Assembly: GCF_002099195.1 (NCBI RefSeq)
Contig: NZ_NBYX01000007.1
Location: 248,001 to 312,000 of the forward strand
Source of the DNA: Burkholderia puraquae
Lineage (GTDB): Bacteria; Pseudomonadota; Gammaproteobacteria; Burkholderiales; Burkholderiaceae
Direction: 5' to 3'
DNA: 64,000 nucleotides
The notes under the pieces are model-generated. The model had not been told where the DNA came from, did not search any database, and worked only from the letters and a program-made list of their open reading frames with translations. Positions 43,712 to 53,035 of the stretch are shown piece by piece (the stretch's first letter is position 1; every line of letters starts with the position of its first letter). A program made the translations under genes and the position numbers.

Positions 43712-44365
43712 ATGGCCCGGGAAAAAACCATCGCGCTGTTCGGTGCAACCGGGCCGACCGGAAGGCACATCATCGAGGAAGCCTTGAAGCAGGGCTACAA
43801 CCTGTCGGTCTATACGCGCGACGCAAAGAAACTCGCGTCGTTCGCGGGAAGGGTCGAAATTGTTGTCGGCGACCTGCAAGACCAGCGTGCCATTGCGAAG
43901 TGCATCCAAGGTGCCGATGCGGTCATTAGCGCCCTTGGTCCCAACCGTCTCAAGGTGCAGGGCGATAAGCCGATCATGCACGGCTTGACCAACATCATCG
44001 CCGCCATGAAGCACGCAGGCGTGCGCCGTCTTATTCAGATTTCTACGGCTGCCTATCGCGATCCCAAGGATGGCTTTGCCTTCAAACCCCATGCGTTCGC
44101 GCTGTTGTTCAAGGTTATCGCGCGCAAGGGATATGAGGACATCAGGGCGACTGGCGAATTGATCGCCAATTCGAACCTGGATTGGACACTGGTACGCATT
44201 CCTAACCTCAAGGATGGCCACGCCGACGGCAGCGTGGATATGGGCTGGTATGGAAAGACCAAACTCAGTATGAAGCTCTCCAGAGGCAATCTTGCGAAGT
44301 TCCTGGTCGACCAGGTGACCGACAAGCAGTTCGTGCGCGCCGCGCCAGGCATCGCTAACCACTGA
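43712..44365 (+). CDS. NmrA-like NAD(P)-binding reductase
   Basis: A 217-residue Rossmann protein starting at ATG 43712, four bases after the azoreductase stop. TIALFGATGPTGRHIIEEAL is the G-x-x-G-x-x-G dinucleotide motif; VVGDLQDQRAIAKCIQGADAVISALG and VRRLIQISTAAY follow the NmrA/atypical SDR pattern. It has no classical Y-x-x-x-K at the usual site. Such proteins sense redox state or reduce quinone-like carbonyls. With azoR and the HxlR regulator it forms a likely quinone-stress unit. Confidence 0.9.
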   Translation: MAREKTIALFGATGPTGRHIIEEALKQGYNLSVYTRDAKKLASFAGRVEIVVGDLQDQRAIAKCIQGADAVISALGPNRLKVQGDKPIMHGLTNIIAAMKHAGVRRLIQISTAAYRDPKDGFAFKPHAFALLFKVIARKGYEDIRATGELIANSNLDWTLVRIPNLKDGHADGSVDMGWYGKTKLSMKLSRGNLAKFLVDQVTDKQFVRAAPGIANH

Positions 44366-44394
44366 CGCAGCAACGTCTCGACAAAGTTCACGCC

Positions 44395-44958
44395 ATGAGC
44401 GGATTCACCAATGCTGATGTACCCGATCAATCGGGAAAGACCTTTATCGTCACCGGCGCCAACACCGGCATAGGTTTTGAAATAGCGAGTACGTTGGCGG
44501 CGCGGCGAGCCAGGGTGCTTCTCGCGTGCCGTGACGAGCGGAAAGCGGAAGCAGCGATTAGCCGGATTCGTCTGAAGACATCTGAAGCGAATCTCGCATT
44601 CTTGCCGCTTGACCTCGCAGACCTGACGAGCGTGCGGAACGCAGCAAAACTGGCCAAGAAGGAACCGCGCATCGACGCGCTCATCAATAATGCGGGCGTG
44701 CAAGGGCCGAAGCTAAAGCACACGGCGCAAGGCTTCGAACTGACATTCGGCGTCAATCATCTTGGTTGCTTTGCGTTCACCGCGCTCATGTTGCCCAAGC
44801 TCACGGAAACATCCGGGTCGCGCATCGTTGTCACGAGCAGCGGTCTGCACAAGGACGCGAAAATCGAGTGGGACGATCTTGATACGGAGAAGCGTTACAA
44901 GTGGATGCGTCGCTATGCAGCAGCCACGCGACAATTGCAGCCCGCCCCCCGTCCGTAG
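44395..44958 (+). pseudogene. short-chain dehydrogenase, 3'-truncated
   Basis: The first 175 residues are a normal SDR: FIVTGANTGIGFEIASTLA (NAD motif), ALINNAGVQGP and RIVVTSSGLH with the catalytic serine. It then reaches KRYKWMRRYAAA and leaves the family pattern (R-Y-x-x-S/T-K-x-A-N) for TRQLQPAPRP and a stop. The catalytic lysine and the whole C-terminal third are therefore lost at about 44925. It is the last gene after the azoreductase and NmrA-like genes. The 44959-45243 spacer shows no remnant of the missing part. Confidence 0.82.
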
Positions 44959-45243
44959 TCTCTCTCATCCCATTTTCACGCAGCAGCACCGGGCATCTGT
45001 TACGCCCCGCGCAGCAACACGTTGGCAGGCGCCGATGAACCCACGACATCGGCGCCCGCCAACCGGCCCACAGCCCGGCGTGCCGCATCGTCGTCCAGGC
45101 GACGGCGACGGCGACGGCGGCACCGCACACGCCCGTCGCGACGCGTTGCCTGCTTCGACCGCCGGCGTCCCGGACACCGCCGCTGCCGCCAGCGAGCCGT
45201 CCGGTTTCGACGGCCACGCCTGCGGCAACCCGATGGCTACGTC

Positions 45244-45903
45244 CTACTTCTGCAGCGAGATTTCCACCCGGCGATTGCGCGCCCGCCCTTCGGCGGTCTC
45301 GTTCGATGCCGCCGGATTGGTTTCTCCATGCCCCGCCGCCGCGAACGATTCCGCCTTCAGCCCGTGTTCGCGCAGATACCCCGCGACAGCGTCGGCGCGG
45401 CGCTTCGACAGCGTCTGGTTGTGCGCATCCGAGCCGGTCGCGTCGGTATAACCGTCCACTTCCACGCGCGAGAAATGCTTGTCGCCCTGCTGGTTCAGCA
45501 GCGTGTCGAGCGCGGCGGTGGCAGCGGACGTCAGCACGGCGGAGTCGGTCGCAAAGTACGCATCGCCGGTCAGGCTCACCTTTTCGACCGCGGCGGGCGC
45601 CGGCGCAGCCGCCGCGACCGGCGCGGGTGCCGCACCGCACTGAAACACCATCGAGTGCGGATCGGCGCCGTCGCGGTACGGCGTCGTGGAATCGACCGTG
45701 CGCACGGCCTCGTTGCCGCACATGCGCGTCGCGACCTTCATACAGGTATTGGCGCTCGACAGGATGCCGTGGCAGTCGACGCGGAAAGTCCGGATGCCGT
45801 CGCGGGGCTGAAGTTCGTATGCGTTGTACGTCGGTCCCGACGCGCTCGAACAGGCCGCGAGGGAAACGACGGACGCCAGCAGTGCAAGATGGATTTTTTT
45901 CAC
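45244..45903 (-). CDS. OmpA-family outer-membrane lipoprotein
   Basis: A 219-residue protein starting at GTG 45903 with CGGAG before it. The signal peptide ends LLASVVSLAACSS, a lipobox with Cys18. The N-terminal part has a cysteine pair (DCHGILSSANTC) and the C-terminal 110 residues are an OmpA peptidoglycan-binding domain: GDAYFATDSAVLTSAA, VDGYTDATGSDAHNQTLSKRRADAVAGYL and GHGETNPAASNETAEGRARNRRVEI. It probably anchors the envelope near the autotransporter encoded just upstream on the same strand. Confidence 0.93.
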   Translation of the reverse strand: MKKIHLALLASVVSLAACSSASGPTYNAYELQPRDGIRTFRVDCHGILSSANTCMKVATRMCGNEAVRTVDSTTPYRDGADPHSMVFQCGAAPAPVAAAAPAPAAVEKVSLTGDAYFATDSAVLTSAATAALDTLLNQQGDKHFSRVEVDGYTDATGSDAHNQTLSKRRADAVAGYLREHGLKAESFAAAGHGETNPAASNETAEGRARNRRVEISLQK

Positions 45904-46028
45904 TTGATTGCTCCGAATATGCGATGGGCGCAACGCGTGCGGCGCAATGGCGCAGCCGCATCCGCGTGCGTTTGCGTTCGGCGCGGTCCGCCCCGGCAGT
46001 GCGTGCCGGGACGAACCGCGACGCACGA

Positions 46029-49000
46029 TCACTTCCACTGATACAGCATGCCCGCGCCGACGACGCGCTGGCTGCCGGCGAAGCCGCCGTTCAGCGTCGC
46101 CTTCAGGTTCTCCGTGACGCGCGCCTGAACGCCGACCGCCATGGCCTTCTGACCCTGGAACGTCGCCGTACCAACCCCCATCGCGAAGTTCGAGTCGCGG
46201 TCCATGTGCGGGATCGACGCCATCGCGGCCGTTGCCGCGATCCCTTCACGTGCCATCGAATCGGTCTGCTGGATCTGCTGCTGCATCTGCGTGAGCTGGT
46301 TGTTGACCGTGTTCAGCGACTGCGTGAACTGGTTCGACACCGCATTCAGCTGGTTCACGTTCACCGCATCCGTACCCTGCGTGCCGGCCGCGACGTTGAC
46401 GACCTGGCGCGCCGATTCCGCCGAGCCGACCGCGACGACGTTCGACCGCCCGCCGTCGTTGCTGCCCGTGCCGATCGCGGTCGAATTGTTGCCGGACGCC
46501 GTCGAGCCTACGCCGTAGGCAGTGGAACCGTTGCCCGATGCGAGCGAATTGTTGCCGACCGCCGTACTGTTCGAGCCCGATGCCACCGCGCCCGACCCAC
46601 CCGCCGACGAATTCGGGCCGGTCGAGCCCGGCGGCACGTTCGTGCCATTCGGGTTCGTCGTGTACTGCCCGCCGAGGTTGGTCGTGCGCTGGTCGATCAG
46701 CGTCGTCAGCTGGTTCGCGACCGAATCGAGCTGCGATACGTTCACCGCGTCGGTGCCGTTCTTGCCGGCCGCGAGGCCCGTGATCTGCCGGTTGCCGATG
46801 TTCACTTCGCCGGCCGACGATTGCGGGCTGCTCAGGCCGTACGCAACGTAGTTCGTCAGCGCGCCGACCGTCGTCAGCGAACCGGCGCCCAACGCCACGC
46901 TGTTCGCGAACGTCGCGGACGCACCGGCGCCGAGCGCGAGCGCATCGGTCGCGTTGCCGAGCGCGCCGGAACCCAACGCGACGCTGCCCACGCTGACCGC
47001 CTTCGCATTTGCGCCTTGCGCGACCGACTGTGCACCCAATGCCGTCGCGCCGCTGCCGAGCGCGATCGCGTCGGCCTGCGCGGAACTCGCCGCCTGCCCG
47101 ATCGCGACGCCGCCAGGGGCGGTCTGGTCGACGATCGCACCGTTGCCGATACCCACGCCGTTGTCGCCGTTGACGACCGTCGTCGGCCCCACCGCGACCG
47201 ATTCCGCGCCGACGGCGAGCGAGTCCGCCGCCGTCGAATTCGCGTGGAAATACTTCTGGCCCGTGACCGCGAACGACTGCAATGCGCCGGTGAGCTGCCG
47301 CACGGTCACCGCATCCTGCTGCCCGGTGCCGTCCGCGACGTTGGTGATCTGGCGATACGTCTTGCTGGTCGCGTCGCCGACCGACACCGCGCCGAGCAGC
47401 GTCTGGTCCGTCGTGTTGAACGGGATCGATGCGGTGCCGTTGCGGATGATGCCTGACGCCGGCGTCGTCGCGCGGTCGGATACCGAACCCGCGCCGAGCG
47501 CAATGCTGCCGTCCACCTTCGAGATCGCATTCGGGCCGATCGCGACACTGTCGACGCCGAGCGCCTGGCTGTCCGGCGCGGTCGAGTTCGCATGGAAATA
47601 CTTGATGCCATGCGTGTTGATGTTCTCGATCGCCGAGCCGACGTTGTTGTTGATCGTCGTCGAGCCGTCGCTGTTGTACGTCACGTACGACGGTGCCGAG
47701 ATCGTGCCGGTCGTCGGATCGTAGGTGGCCCCGCCGCCGATCGCGCCCGCCGTGCTGTTGCCGAGGTTGGTGTTGTTGCTCGCGATCGAGCTGAGGCCGG
47801 TCGACAGCGAGCCGAGGCCCGTCGACGTCGCGGTGGACAGCGACGTCAGGTTGCTGTTCGTGCTCGACAGGCCGGTGGACAGCGAGCCGACGGTCGTCGA
47901 GGTCGACGTCGACAGCGACGAGATCGCGCTGGTCGTCGAGCTGAGGCCGGTGGACAGCGAACCGATGCTCGTCGACGTGGCGGTGGACAGCGACGTGACG
48001 TTGCTGTTCGTCGTGCTCAGGCCGGTGGACAGTGAACCGACGACCGTCGAGGTGGACGTCGACAACGATGTCACCACGCTGTTCGTCGAGCTCAGCCCGG
48101 TGGACAGCGAACTGATGCCCGTCGACGTGGACGTCGACAACGATGTCACCGCGCTGTTCGTCGAGCTAAGCCCGGTGGATAGCGAACTGATGCCGGTCGA
48201 CGTGGACGTCGACAACGATGTCACCGTGCTGTTCGTCGAGCTCAGCCCGGTGGACAGCGAGCTGATGCCCGTCGACGTGGACGTCGACAACGATGTCACC
48301 GTGCTGTTCGTCGAGCTCAGCCCGGTGGACAGCGAGCTGATACCGGTCGACGTCGAAGTCGACAGCGAAGCGACCGAGCTGTTGGTCGAACTCAGGCCGG
48401 TCGAAGTCGACGTGGACAGTGACGTGATCGCGCTGTTGGCCGACGACAACCCGGTCGATGTGGAGGTCGACAATGACGTCACCGCGCTGTTGGTCGAGCT
48501 CAACCCTGTCGACAGCGAACTGATGCCGGTCGACGTCGACGTGGACAACGAGGTGATCGCGCTATTCGCCGACGACAACCCCGTCGACGTGGAGGTCGAC
48601 AACGACGTCACCGCGCTGTTGGTCGAACTCAACCCCGTCGACAGCGAACTGATGCCGGTCGACGTCGATGTGGACAACGAGGTGATCGCGCTATTCGCCG
48701 ACGACAACCCCGTCGACGTGGAGGTCGACAACGACGTCACCGCGCTGTTGGTCGAGCTCAACCCCGTCGACAACGAGCTGATGCCGGTCGACGTCGACGT
48801 GGACAACGAGGTGATCGCGCTACTTGCCGACGACAACCCGGTCGACGTGGAGGTCGACAACGATGTCACCGCGCTGTTGGTCGAGCTCAACCCCGTCGAC
48901 AGCGAACTGATACCGGTCGACGTCGACGTGGACAGTGACGTGATCGCGCTATTCGCCGACGACAACCCGGTCGACAACGACGACACCCCCGTCGACAACG

Positions 49001-50756
49001 AACTGACGCTCGACGCCGTCGAAGTCGACAGCGAATTCACCGCCTGATTCGTCGCATCGAGCTGCGACCCGTTGATCGCATCCGTACTCGCCGAACTGAT
49101 GCGTCCGGCAGCAACATTGGTGATCTGCCGCTCGGTGCCCGCCGCACCGACGCTGACGACGCTGGTCGGCGACGTGCCGTTGAACGTGTACGTCACGCCG
49201 CCAATCGTCGCGCTTGACGTCGGATTCGGCGCGGCCGTCGTCGAACCCGAGCCGAGCGCGACGTCGCCCGCATTGTTCGCCACGGCCGACGCACCGAACG
49301 CCACTGCACCGGCTGCCGCGGCCGTCGACGTGTTGCCGAGCGCGAGCGAACCGGTGCCCTGCGCGACGTTCGAATTGCCGATTGCGACCGCGCCGTCGCC
49401 GTTCGCCGTGTTGTTCGACCCTGCCGTGACCGCGCCGGTGCCGATCGCGGTGCTCGGGTCGCCGATCGCCACCGCGCCGTTGCCGCTGACGGTCTGACCC
49501 AGGCCGAGCGCGACCGCGCCGATGCCGCTCAGCACCTTCGAGCTGTTGCCGCCGGCAATCGAGCCCGCGCCCGCCGCTGCCGCGACCGAGTTGCTGTCGC
49601 CGATCGCCACGGTGGAACCCGCCGCCGCAACGCTGTTGATACCGATCGCCGTTGCGTTCGTGGCCGACGCCGTCGCACCGGGCCCGAGGGCGGTCGCCGA
49701 GATGCCGCTTCCGAGCGCGAGATCGCCGAGTGCAACGGCGAACTGCTGCGTCGCGGTGGACTGCACGCCCATCGCGATCGAACTGACGCCGGACGCGTTG
49801 GCGCTCAGGCCGACGGCCACCGCCTGATTGGCGCCGGCCGTCGTGTTCGAGCCCAGCGCGATCGAACTGGTGCCGAGCGACTGCGTGCCCGAACCCGGTA
49901 CGCCGGCCGTCCCGCCCCAGCCGATCGCGATCGACGACGTGCCCTTCGCACCGCTGTTGACCCCCATCGCGACGCCGGAATTCCCGGTCGCCAGTGCGCC
50001 GCTCCCCACGGCGACACCGGCCGCGCCCGAACTTGTCGACTGGTTGCCGATCGCGACGTTGCCGGTGTCGGTCGCATGCGACGCATAGCCGAGCGCGACG
50101 CTTTGCGCGCCGACGGCGCTCGCCCCGAGGCCGAGCGCCGCGGCGTACTGACCGGAAGCCAGCGCATTGTTGCCGAGCCCGACGGCCGACACACCGGTCG
50201 CGGCCGCCCCGCTGCCCATCGCCACCGATCCGCTTTGCGTCGCGCTCGACAGGTTGCCGATGGCAACCGAGTAGGCGCCCGAACCAATCGCCTGCACGCC
50301 CATCGACGTACTGTTGATGCCGGTCGCCTGCGAATTGATGCCGACGGCCGTCGAGCCGTCGGCCATCGCATGCGCACCCGGGCCGATCGCTGTGGCCGAT
50401 ACGCCCTGCGCGGTCGACAGGTTGCCCAATGCGGTGGAGTTCTGCTGCGCGGCACTCGAGCCGACACCGATCGAGATCGATGTGACACCTCCGGTGGCCG
50501 AGCCGCCATCCGGCTGGTACTGCGCGTGCGCACCGGCATGAAACAGCGCGAGATACGCGGACGCCATCAGCACGGTGAGCCGCCTGAGCGACGGAGCCGA
50601 AGGCGTGCCCGCACGTGCCGCGGCCCCTCCGTCCGCGGCCCGCTCCGTCGTGCTGCGCGACGACGCGACGCGCTTGCCGCGCGCGCGATCAAGCTCCGAA
50701 GCCGCAACCCAGGCCCCCAATGCTTCGTTCCAGATCGACTTGAACGACTTGTTCAT
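46029..50756 (-). CDS. trimeric autotransporter adhesin (YadA-like)
   Basis: A 1575-residue surface adhesin. It starts with the extended signal peptide MNKSFKSIWNEALGAWVAAS and a cleavage region AGAHAQ. Residues 90-560 are a YadA-type head of A-x-G-x-x-A repeats; 575-1000 is a coiled-coil stalk with long perfect and near-perfect repeats (see the 129-bp feature); further head/neck motifs QITNVAxG, DAVxVxQL follow, and the last 70 residues (MAREGIAATAAMASIP, then FAMGVGTATFQGQKAMAVGVQ, ending YQWK) form the four-strand membrane anchor. It promotes adhesion and autoaggregation. The OmpA-like lipoprotein gene follows it by 125 bp. Confidence 0.95.
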   Translation of the reverse strand: MNKSFKSIWNEALGAWVAASELDRARGKRVASSRSTTERAADGGAAARAGTPSAPSLRRLTVLMASAYLALFHAGAHAQYQPDGGSATGGVTSISIGVGSSAAQQNSTALGNLSTAQGVSATAIGPGAHAMADGSTAVGINSQATGINSTSMGVQAIGSGAYSVAIGNLSSATQSGSVAMGSGAAATGVSAVGLGNNALASGQYAAALGLGASAVGAQSVALGYASHATDTGNVAIGNQSTSSGAAGVAVGSGALATGNSGVAMGVNSGAKGTSSIAIGWGGTAGVPGSGTQSLGTSSIALGSNTTAGANQAVAVGLSANASGVSSIAMGVQSTATQQFAVALGDLALGSGISATALGPGATASATNATAIGINSVAAAGSTVAIGDSNSVAAAAGAGSIAGGNSSKVLSGIGAVALGLGQTVSGNGAVAIGDPSTAIGTGAVTAGSNNTANGDGAVAIGNSNVAQGTGSLALGNTSTAAAAGAVAFGASAVANNAGDVALGSGSTTAAPNPTSSATIGGVTYTFNGTSPTSVVSVGAAGTERQITNVAAGRISSASTDAINGSQLDATNQAVNSLSTSTASSVSSLSTGVSSLSTGLSSANSAITSLSTSTSTGISSLSTGLSSTNSAVTSLSTSTSTGLSSASSAITSLSTSTSTGISSLSTGLSSTNSAVTSLSTSTSTGLSSANSAITSLSTSTSTGISSLSTGLSSTNSAVTSLSTSTSTGLSSANSAITSLSTSTSTGISSLSTGLSSTNSAVTSLSTSTSTGLSSANSAITSLSTSTSTGLSSTNSSVASLSTSTSTGISSLSTGLSSTNSTVTSLSTSTSTGISSLSTGLSSTNSTVTSLSTSTSTGISSLSTGLSSTNSAVTSLSTSTSTGISSLSTGLSSTNSVVTSLSTSTSTVVGSLSTGLSTTNSNVTSLSTATSTSIGSLSTGLSSTTSAISSLSTSTSTTVGSLSTGLSSTNSNLTSLSTATSTGLGSLSTGLSSIASNNTNLGNSTAGAIGGGATYDPTTGTISAPSYVTYNSDGSTTINNNVGSAIENINTHGIKYFHANSTAPDSQALGVDSVAIGPNAISKVDGSIALGAGSVSDRATTPASGIIRNGTASIPFNTTDQTLLGAVSVGDATSKTYRQITNVADGTGQQDAVTVRQLTGALQSFAVTGQKYFHANSTAADSLAVGAESVAVGPTTVVNGDNGVGIGNGAIVDQTAPGGVAIGQAASSAQADAIALGSGATALGAQSVAQGANAKAVSVGSVALGSGALGNATDALALGAGASATFANSVALGAGSLTTVGALTNYVAYGLSSPQSSAGEVNIGNRQITGLAAGKNGTDAVNVSQLDSVANQLTTLIDQRTTNLGGQYTTNPNGTNVPPGSTGPNSSAGGSGAVASGSNSTAVGNNSLASGNGSTAYGVGSTASGNNSTAIGTGSNDGGRSNVVAVGSAESARQVVNVAAGTQGTDAVNVNQLNAVSNQFTQSLNTVNNQLTQMQQQIQQTDSMAREGIAATAAMASIPHMDRDSNFAMGVGTATFQGQKAMAVGVQARVTENLKATLNGGFAGSQRVVGAGMLYQWK
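48412..48927. repeat. 129-bp tandem repeats in the autotransporter stalk
   Basis: Four units start at 48412, 48541, 48670 and 48799, and a partial fifth at 48928. Each unit encodes a 25-residue plus an 18-residue segment of the S-L-S-T-S-T-S-T-G pattern. An additional block of 75-bp units (about 48050-48360) encodes the 25-residue segment alone. The units are multiples of three and keep the frame, so slippage would change stalk length without breaking the protein. Confidence 0.85.
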
Positions 50757-52156
50757 CTTGTCTTCCCTCGGTTCTCATGTGCTGGATGACGCAACGGCGA
50801 ACACGGCGACCGGCGAGAACATCCCCTGCACGTTCCCGCCCGCCTCGCGACGCCCCTCTACTCACTTTGGATCACTAATTAAATTGCTGGGTAACGCTGC
50901 ACAACGCTCGCGATGTTCATCGCGATCACGCGACCGCGCGCCGCCCGTGCCTGTCGACACGATGCGAGGCGACGATCACCGGTTATCGAATCATGAAAGC
51001 CGACGTGACGGGCCCGGCGGCACCATGCGCGACGCACCGCTCGTCCGCGCGCGCGTGCGCCATCGCGCCGAACCCGCGACGACCTTGAATCTCATGGGAA
51101 AGCGTCATTCAGACGCCGGATGGGCGGATGCCGGCCCGCACCCGGGGGGCGGCCCGCCCTGTTTCATTCAGGAGGAGGATGACGCCGTGCGATCCCCGGG
51201 ACTGAAGCATGCGCCGCCGGTTCGTGCGAACCGGTGCGTTGGCCTGTCATGCCTGTTTTACTCATCGTTTTCGTGCCCGCCTGATTCGAGAGCGCACCGC
51301 GCGCGACCGTCCCCCGATGGATCGAACCCTCGGACGGCCGACGCGCAGCCACTCACCCTTTCCGCCCGGCCGTCAAACGCGTTTCCGGATTTCCGGAACA
51401 GCATCGACGATTTGCCGGACGACCCCTGCACCGAATTAATCGAGCGAATTTCCTTGATGATTTCGTCTCGACCGGCGCGCCACACCCAACCACATTTCAA
51501 GATTCACCGATTTCTCTTATATAACAACGTATTCGGTGAATTATGAAATTTGCATTACCCTCGTGCCAGTTATTCGCTCACTGCCGCATTCCCATATCAT
51601 GGGAATACCATCATTCAATGTCACATTGATATCGCATGCACCGCGACGGGAATTCGACATGCGACTCGCGCGATCCAGGGCGTCTCGAAAGAACCGATTC
51701 CAGCCGCGCCGGGGCTAGTGTGCGGGCATCCGTCCGAGCGAACCTTTTCCCGAGCGGAAAAACCCTTTTCTGGAGCGGATGGCATTTACATTCATACATT
51801 TCGTTGCGAAACGCATTTCCATTCGCACCTCATTTCGATCCGACAACGGTAAAAAAAATAATCAGGATGATGACGATCTCGCTCACCCACCTTACATCGC
51901 GCACGCCGCGTTCCCGACACCTGGCAAGCCAATTCTCCGCCCGAATCAATTCGAATTCATGACCATAAATCCGGCAATAAAGACCGATATTAAAAAATCG
52001 ATACGGCATGTTTTTCCGTTTCCGTTTCTTCCGGCCGGATGCCGCCCCGACAAGCCGGCAGCACCCCGTCGCTCAAGCCCCCACGGGTCACACGGAATCC
52101 TCACAGTCGACGCGGCTGCCGGCATATAATTTTTCGCAACAATCGCGCAGGCAGCG
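50757..52156. other. 1.4 kb intergenic region between the adhesin and its two-component system
   Basis: No convincing gene on either strand. The adhesin and the response regulator are divergent from it. GC drops sharply from about 51480 to 52000. Three short palindromes are present: CCGGTTCG-TG-CGAACCGG (51217-51234), ATTCCCAT-ATC-ATGGGAAT (51588-51606) and TTTTCC-CGAGC-GGAAAA (51745-51761). It should hold the long leader/promoter of the adhesin and the regulator promoter. Confidence 0.6.
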
Positions 52157-53035
52157 ATGCTGCACTACCTGACCGGCTACCCTTCCAACGCGTCCGCAAC
52201 CATGTCATCCCGCTTGTCCAGTCCGGCATCGCCTCGTCCCATGCCGGATCTCGCCGACGCACATATTCTTGTCGTCGACGATCGTCCGAACGACCTGCGG
52301 CTCCTGACCGAAATCCTGAGGGCCGCGCGGTGCCGGATCAGCGTCGCGTTCGACGGGCTGCAGGCCTATCACCGTGCCCAGGCGATCGCGCCCGACCTGA
52401 TCCTGATGGATGTCCGCATGCCGCGCATGGACGGCTTCGCCGCGTGCCGGCTGCTGGCGTCGACCCCTTCGACGCAGTCGATCCCGGTCATCATCCTGAC
52501 GGCCGCGGGCGATCTCGAGGATCGCATCGCCGGGCTCGAAACCGGCGCGATCGACTACATCATCAAGCCGTTCGAGCCGACCGAGGTGCTGGCCCGGATC
52601 CGCAATCACCTGAAGCGGACGCGGCGCAGCCAGCCGTTTGCGCATCTGCCCGAGCTGCCCGACAACCCGGATGCGGCCCTCGTGCGCGCGGCGACCGAGG
52701 TCCTGCTGCGCGACCTGCGCCATCCGCCGGCGCTCGAGGAGCTCGCCAGGCAGGTCGGCACGCACGAAAAGCGCCTGTCCCGCGTGTTCCGCGATCACCT
52801 CGGCCAGACCGTGTTCGAATATCTGCGCGACACGCGCCTGCGCGCCGCGATGCATTTCCTCGCGGAGACGTCGATGGGGATCGGCGACATCGCCGAGGAA
52901 ATCGGCTTTTCCACGCCCGGCAACTTCGCGACGGCGTTCCGCGAACGCTTCGGCATCACGCCGTCCGACTGGCGGCGCCAGCGCCATGCGGTCAATGCAC
53001 CCGCCACGCCCGGGGAGCACCATCACGATGCGTAG
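52157..53035 (+). CDS. response regulator with AraC-type output domain
   Basis: A 292-residue protein. The start is uncertain among ATG 52157, 52202 and 52241; the first has an AGGCAG in place. The receiver domain spans 32-155, with DD at 41-42, phospho-acceptor Asp85 in LILMDVRMP, Thr in IILTAAG and Lys in DYIIKPFEP. A C-terminal AraC helix-turn-helix domain fills 180-290 (ALEELARQVGTHEKRLSRVF; IGDIAEEIGFSTPGNFATAF). It overlaps the sensor kinase start and is divergent from the adhesin, which it probably controls. Confidence 0.93.
   Translation: MLHYLTGYPSNASATMSSRLSSPASPRPMPDLADAHILVVDDRPNDLRLLTEILRAARCRISVAFDGLQAYHRAQAIAPDLILMDVRMPRMDGFAACRLLASTPSTQSIPVIILTAAGDLEDRIAGLETGAIDYIIKPFEPTEVLARIRNHLKRTRRSQPFAHLPELPDNPDAALVRAATEVLLRDLRHPPALEELARQVGTHEKRLSRVFRDHLGQTVFEYLRDTRLRAAMHFLAETSMGIGDIAEEIGFSTPGNFATAFRERFGITPSDWRRQRHAVNAPATPGEHHHDA

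Noticed and set aside
48050..48990. Regular repeats considered as a CRISPR array
   Set aside because: No spacers: units are contiguous, in-frame coding repeats of an adhesin stalk.
47725..49047. Long open frame antisense to the autotransporter stalk
   Set aside because: It is the mirror of the repeated Ser/Thr codons and gives a monotonous Val/Asp repeat; no start context or family.
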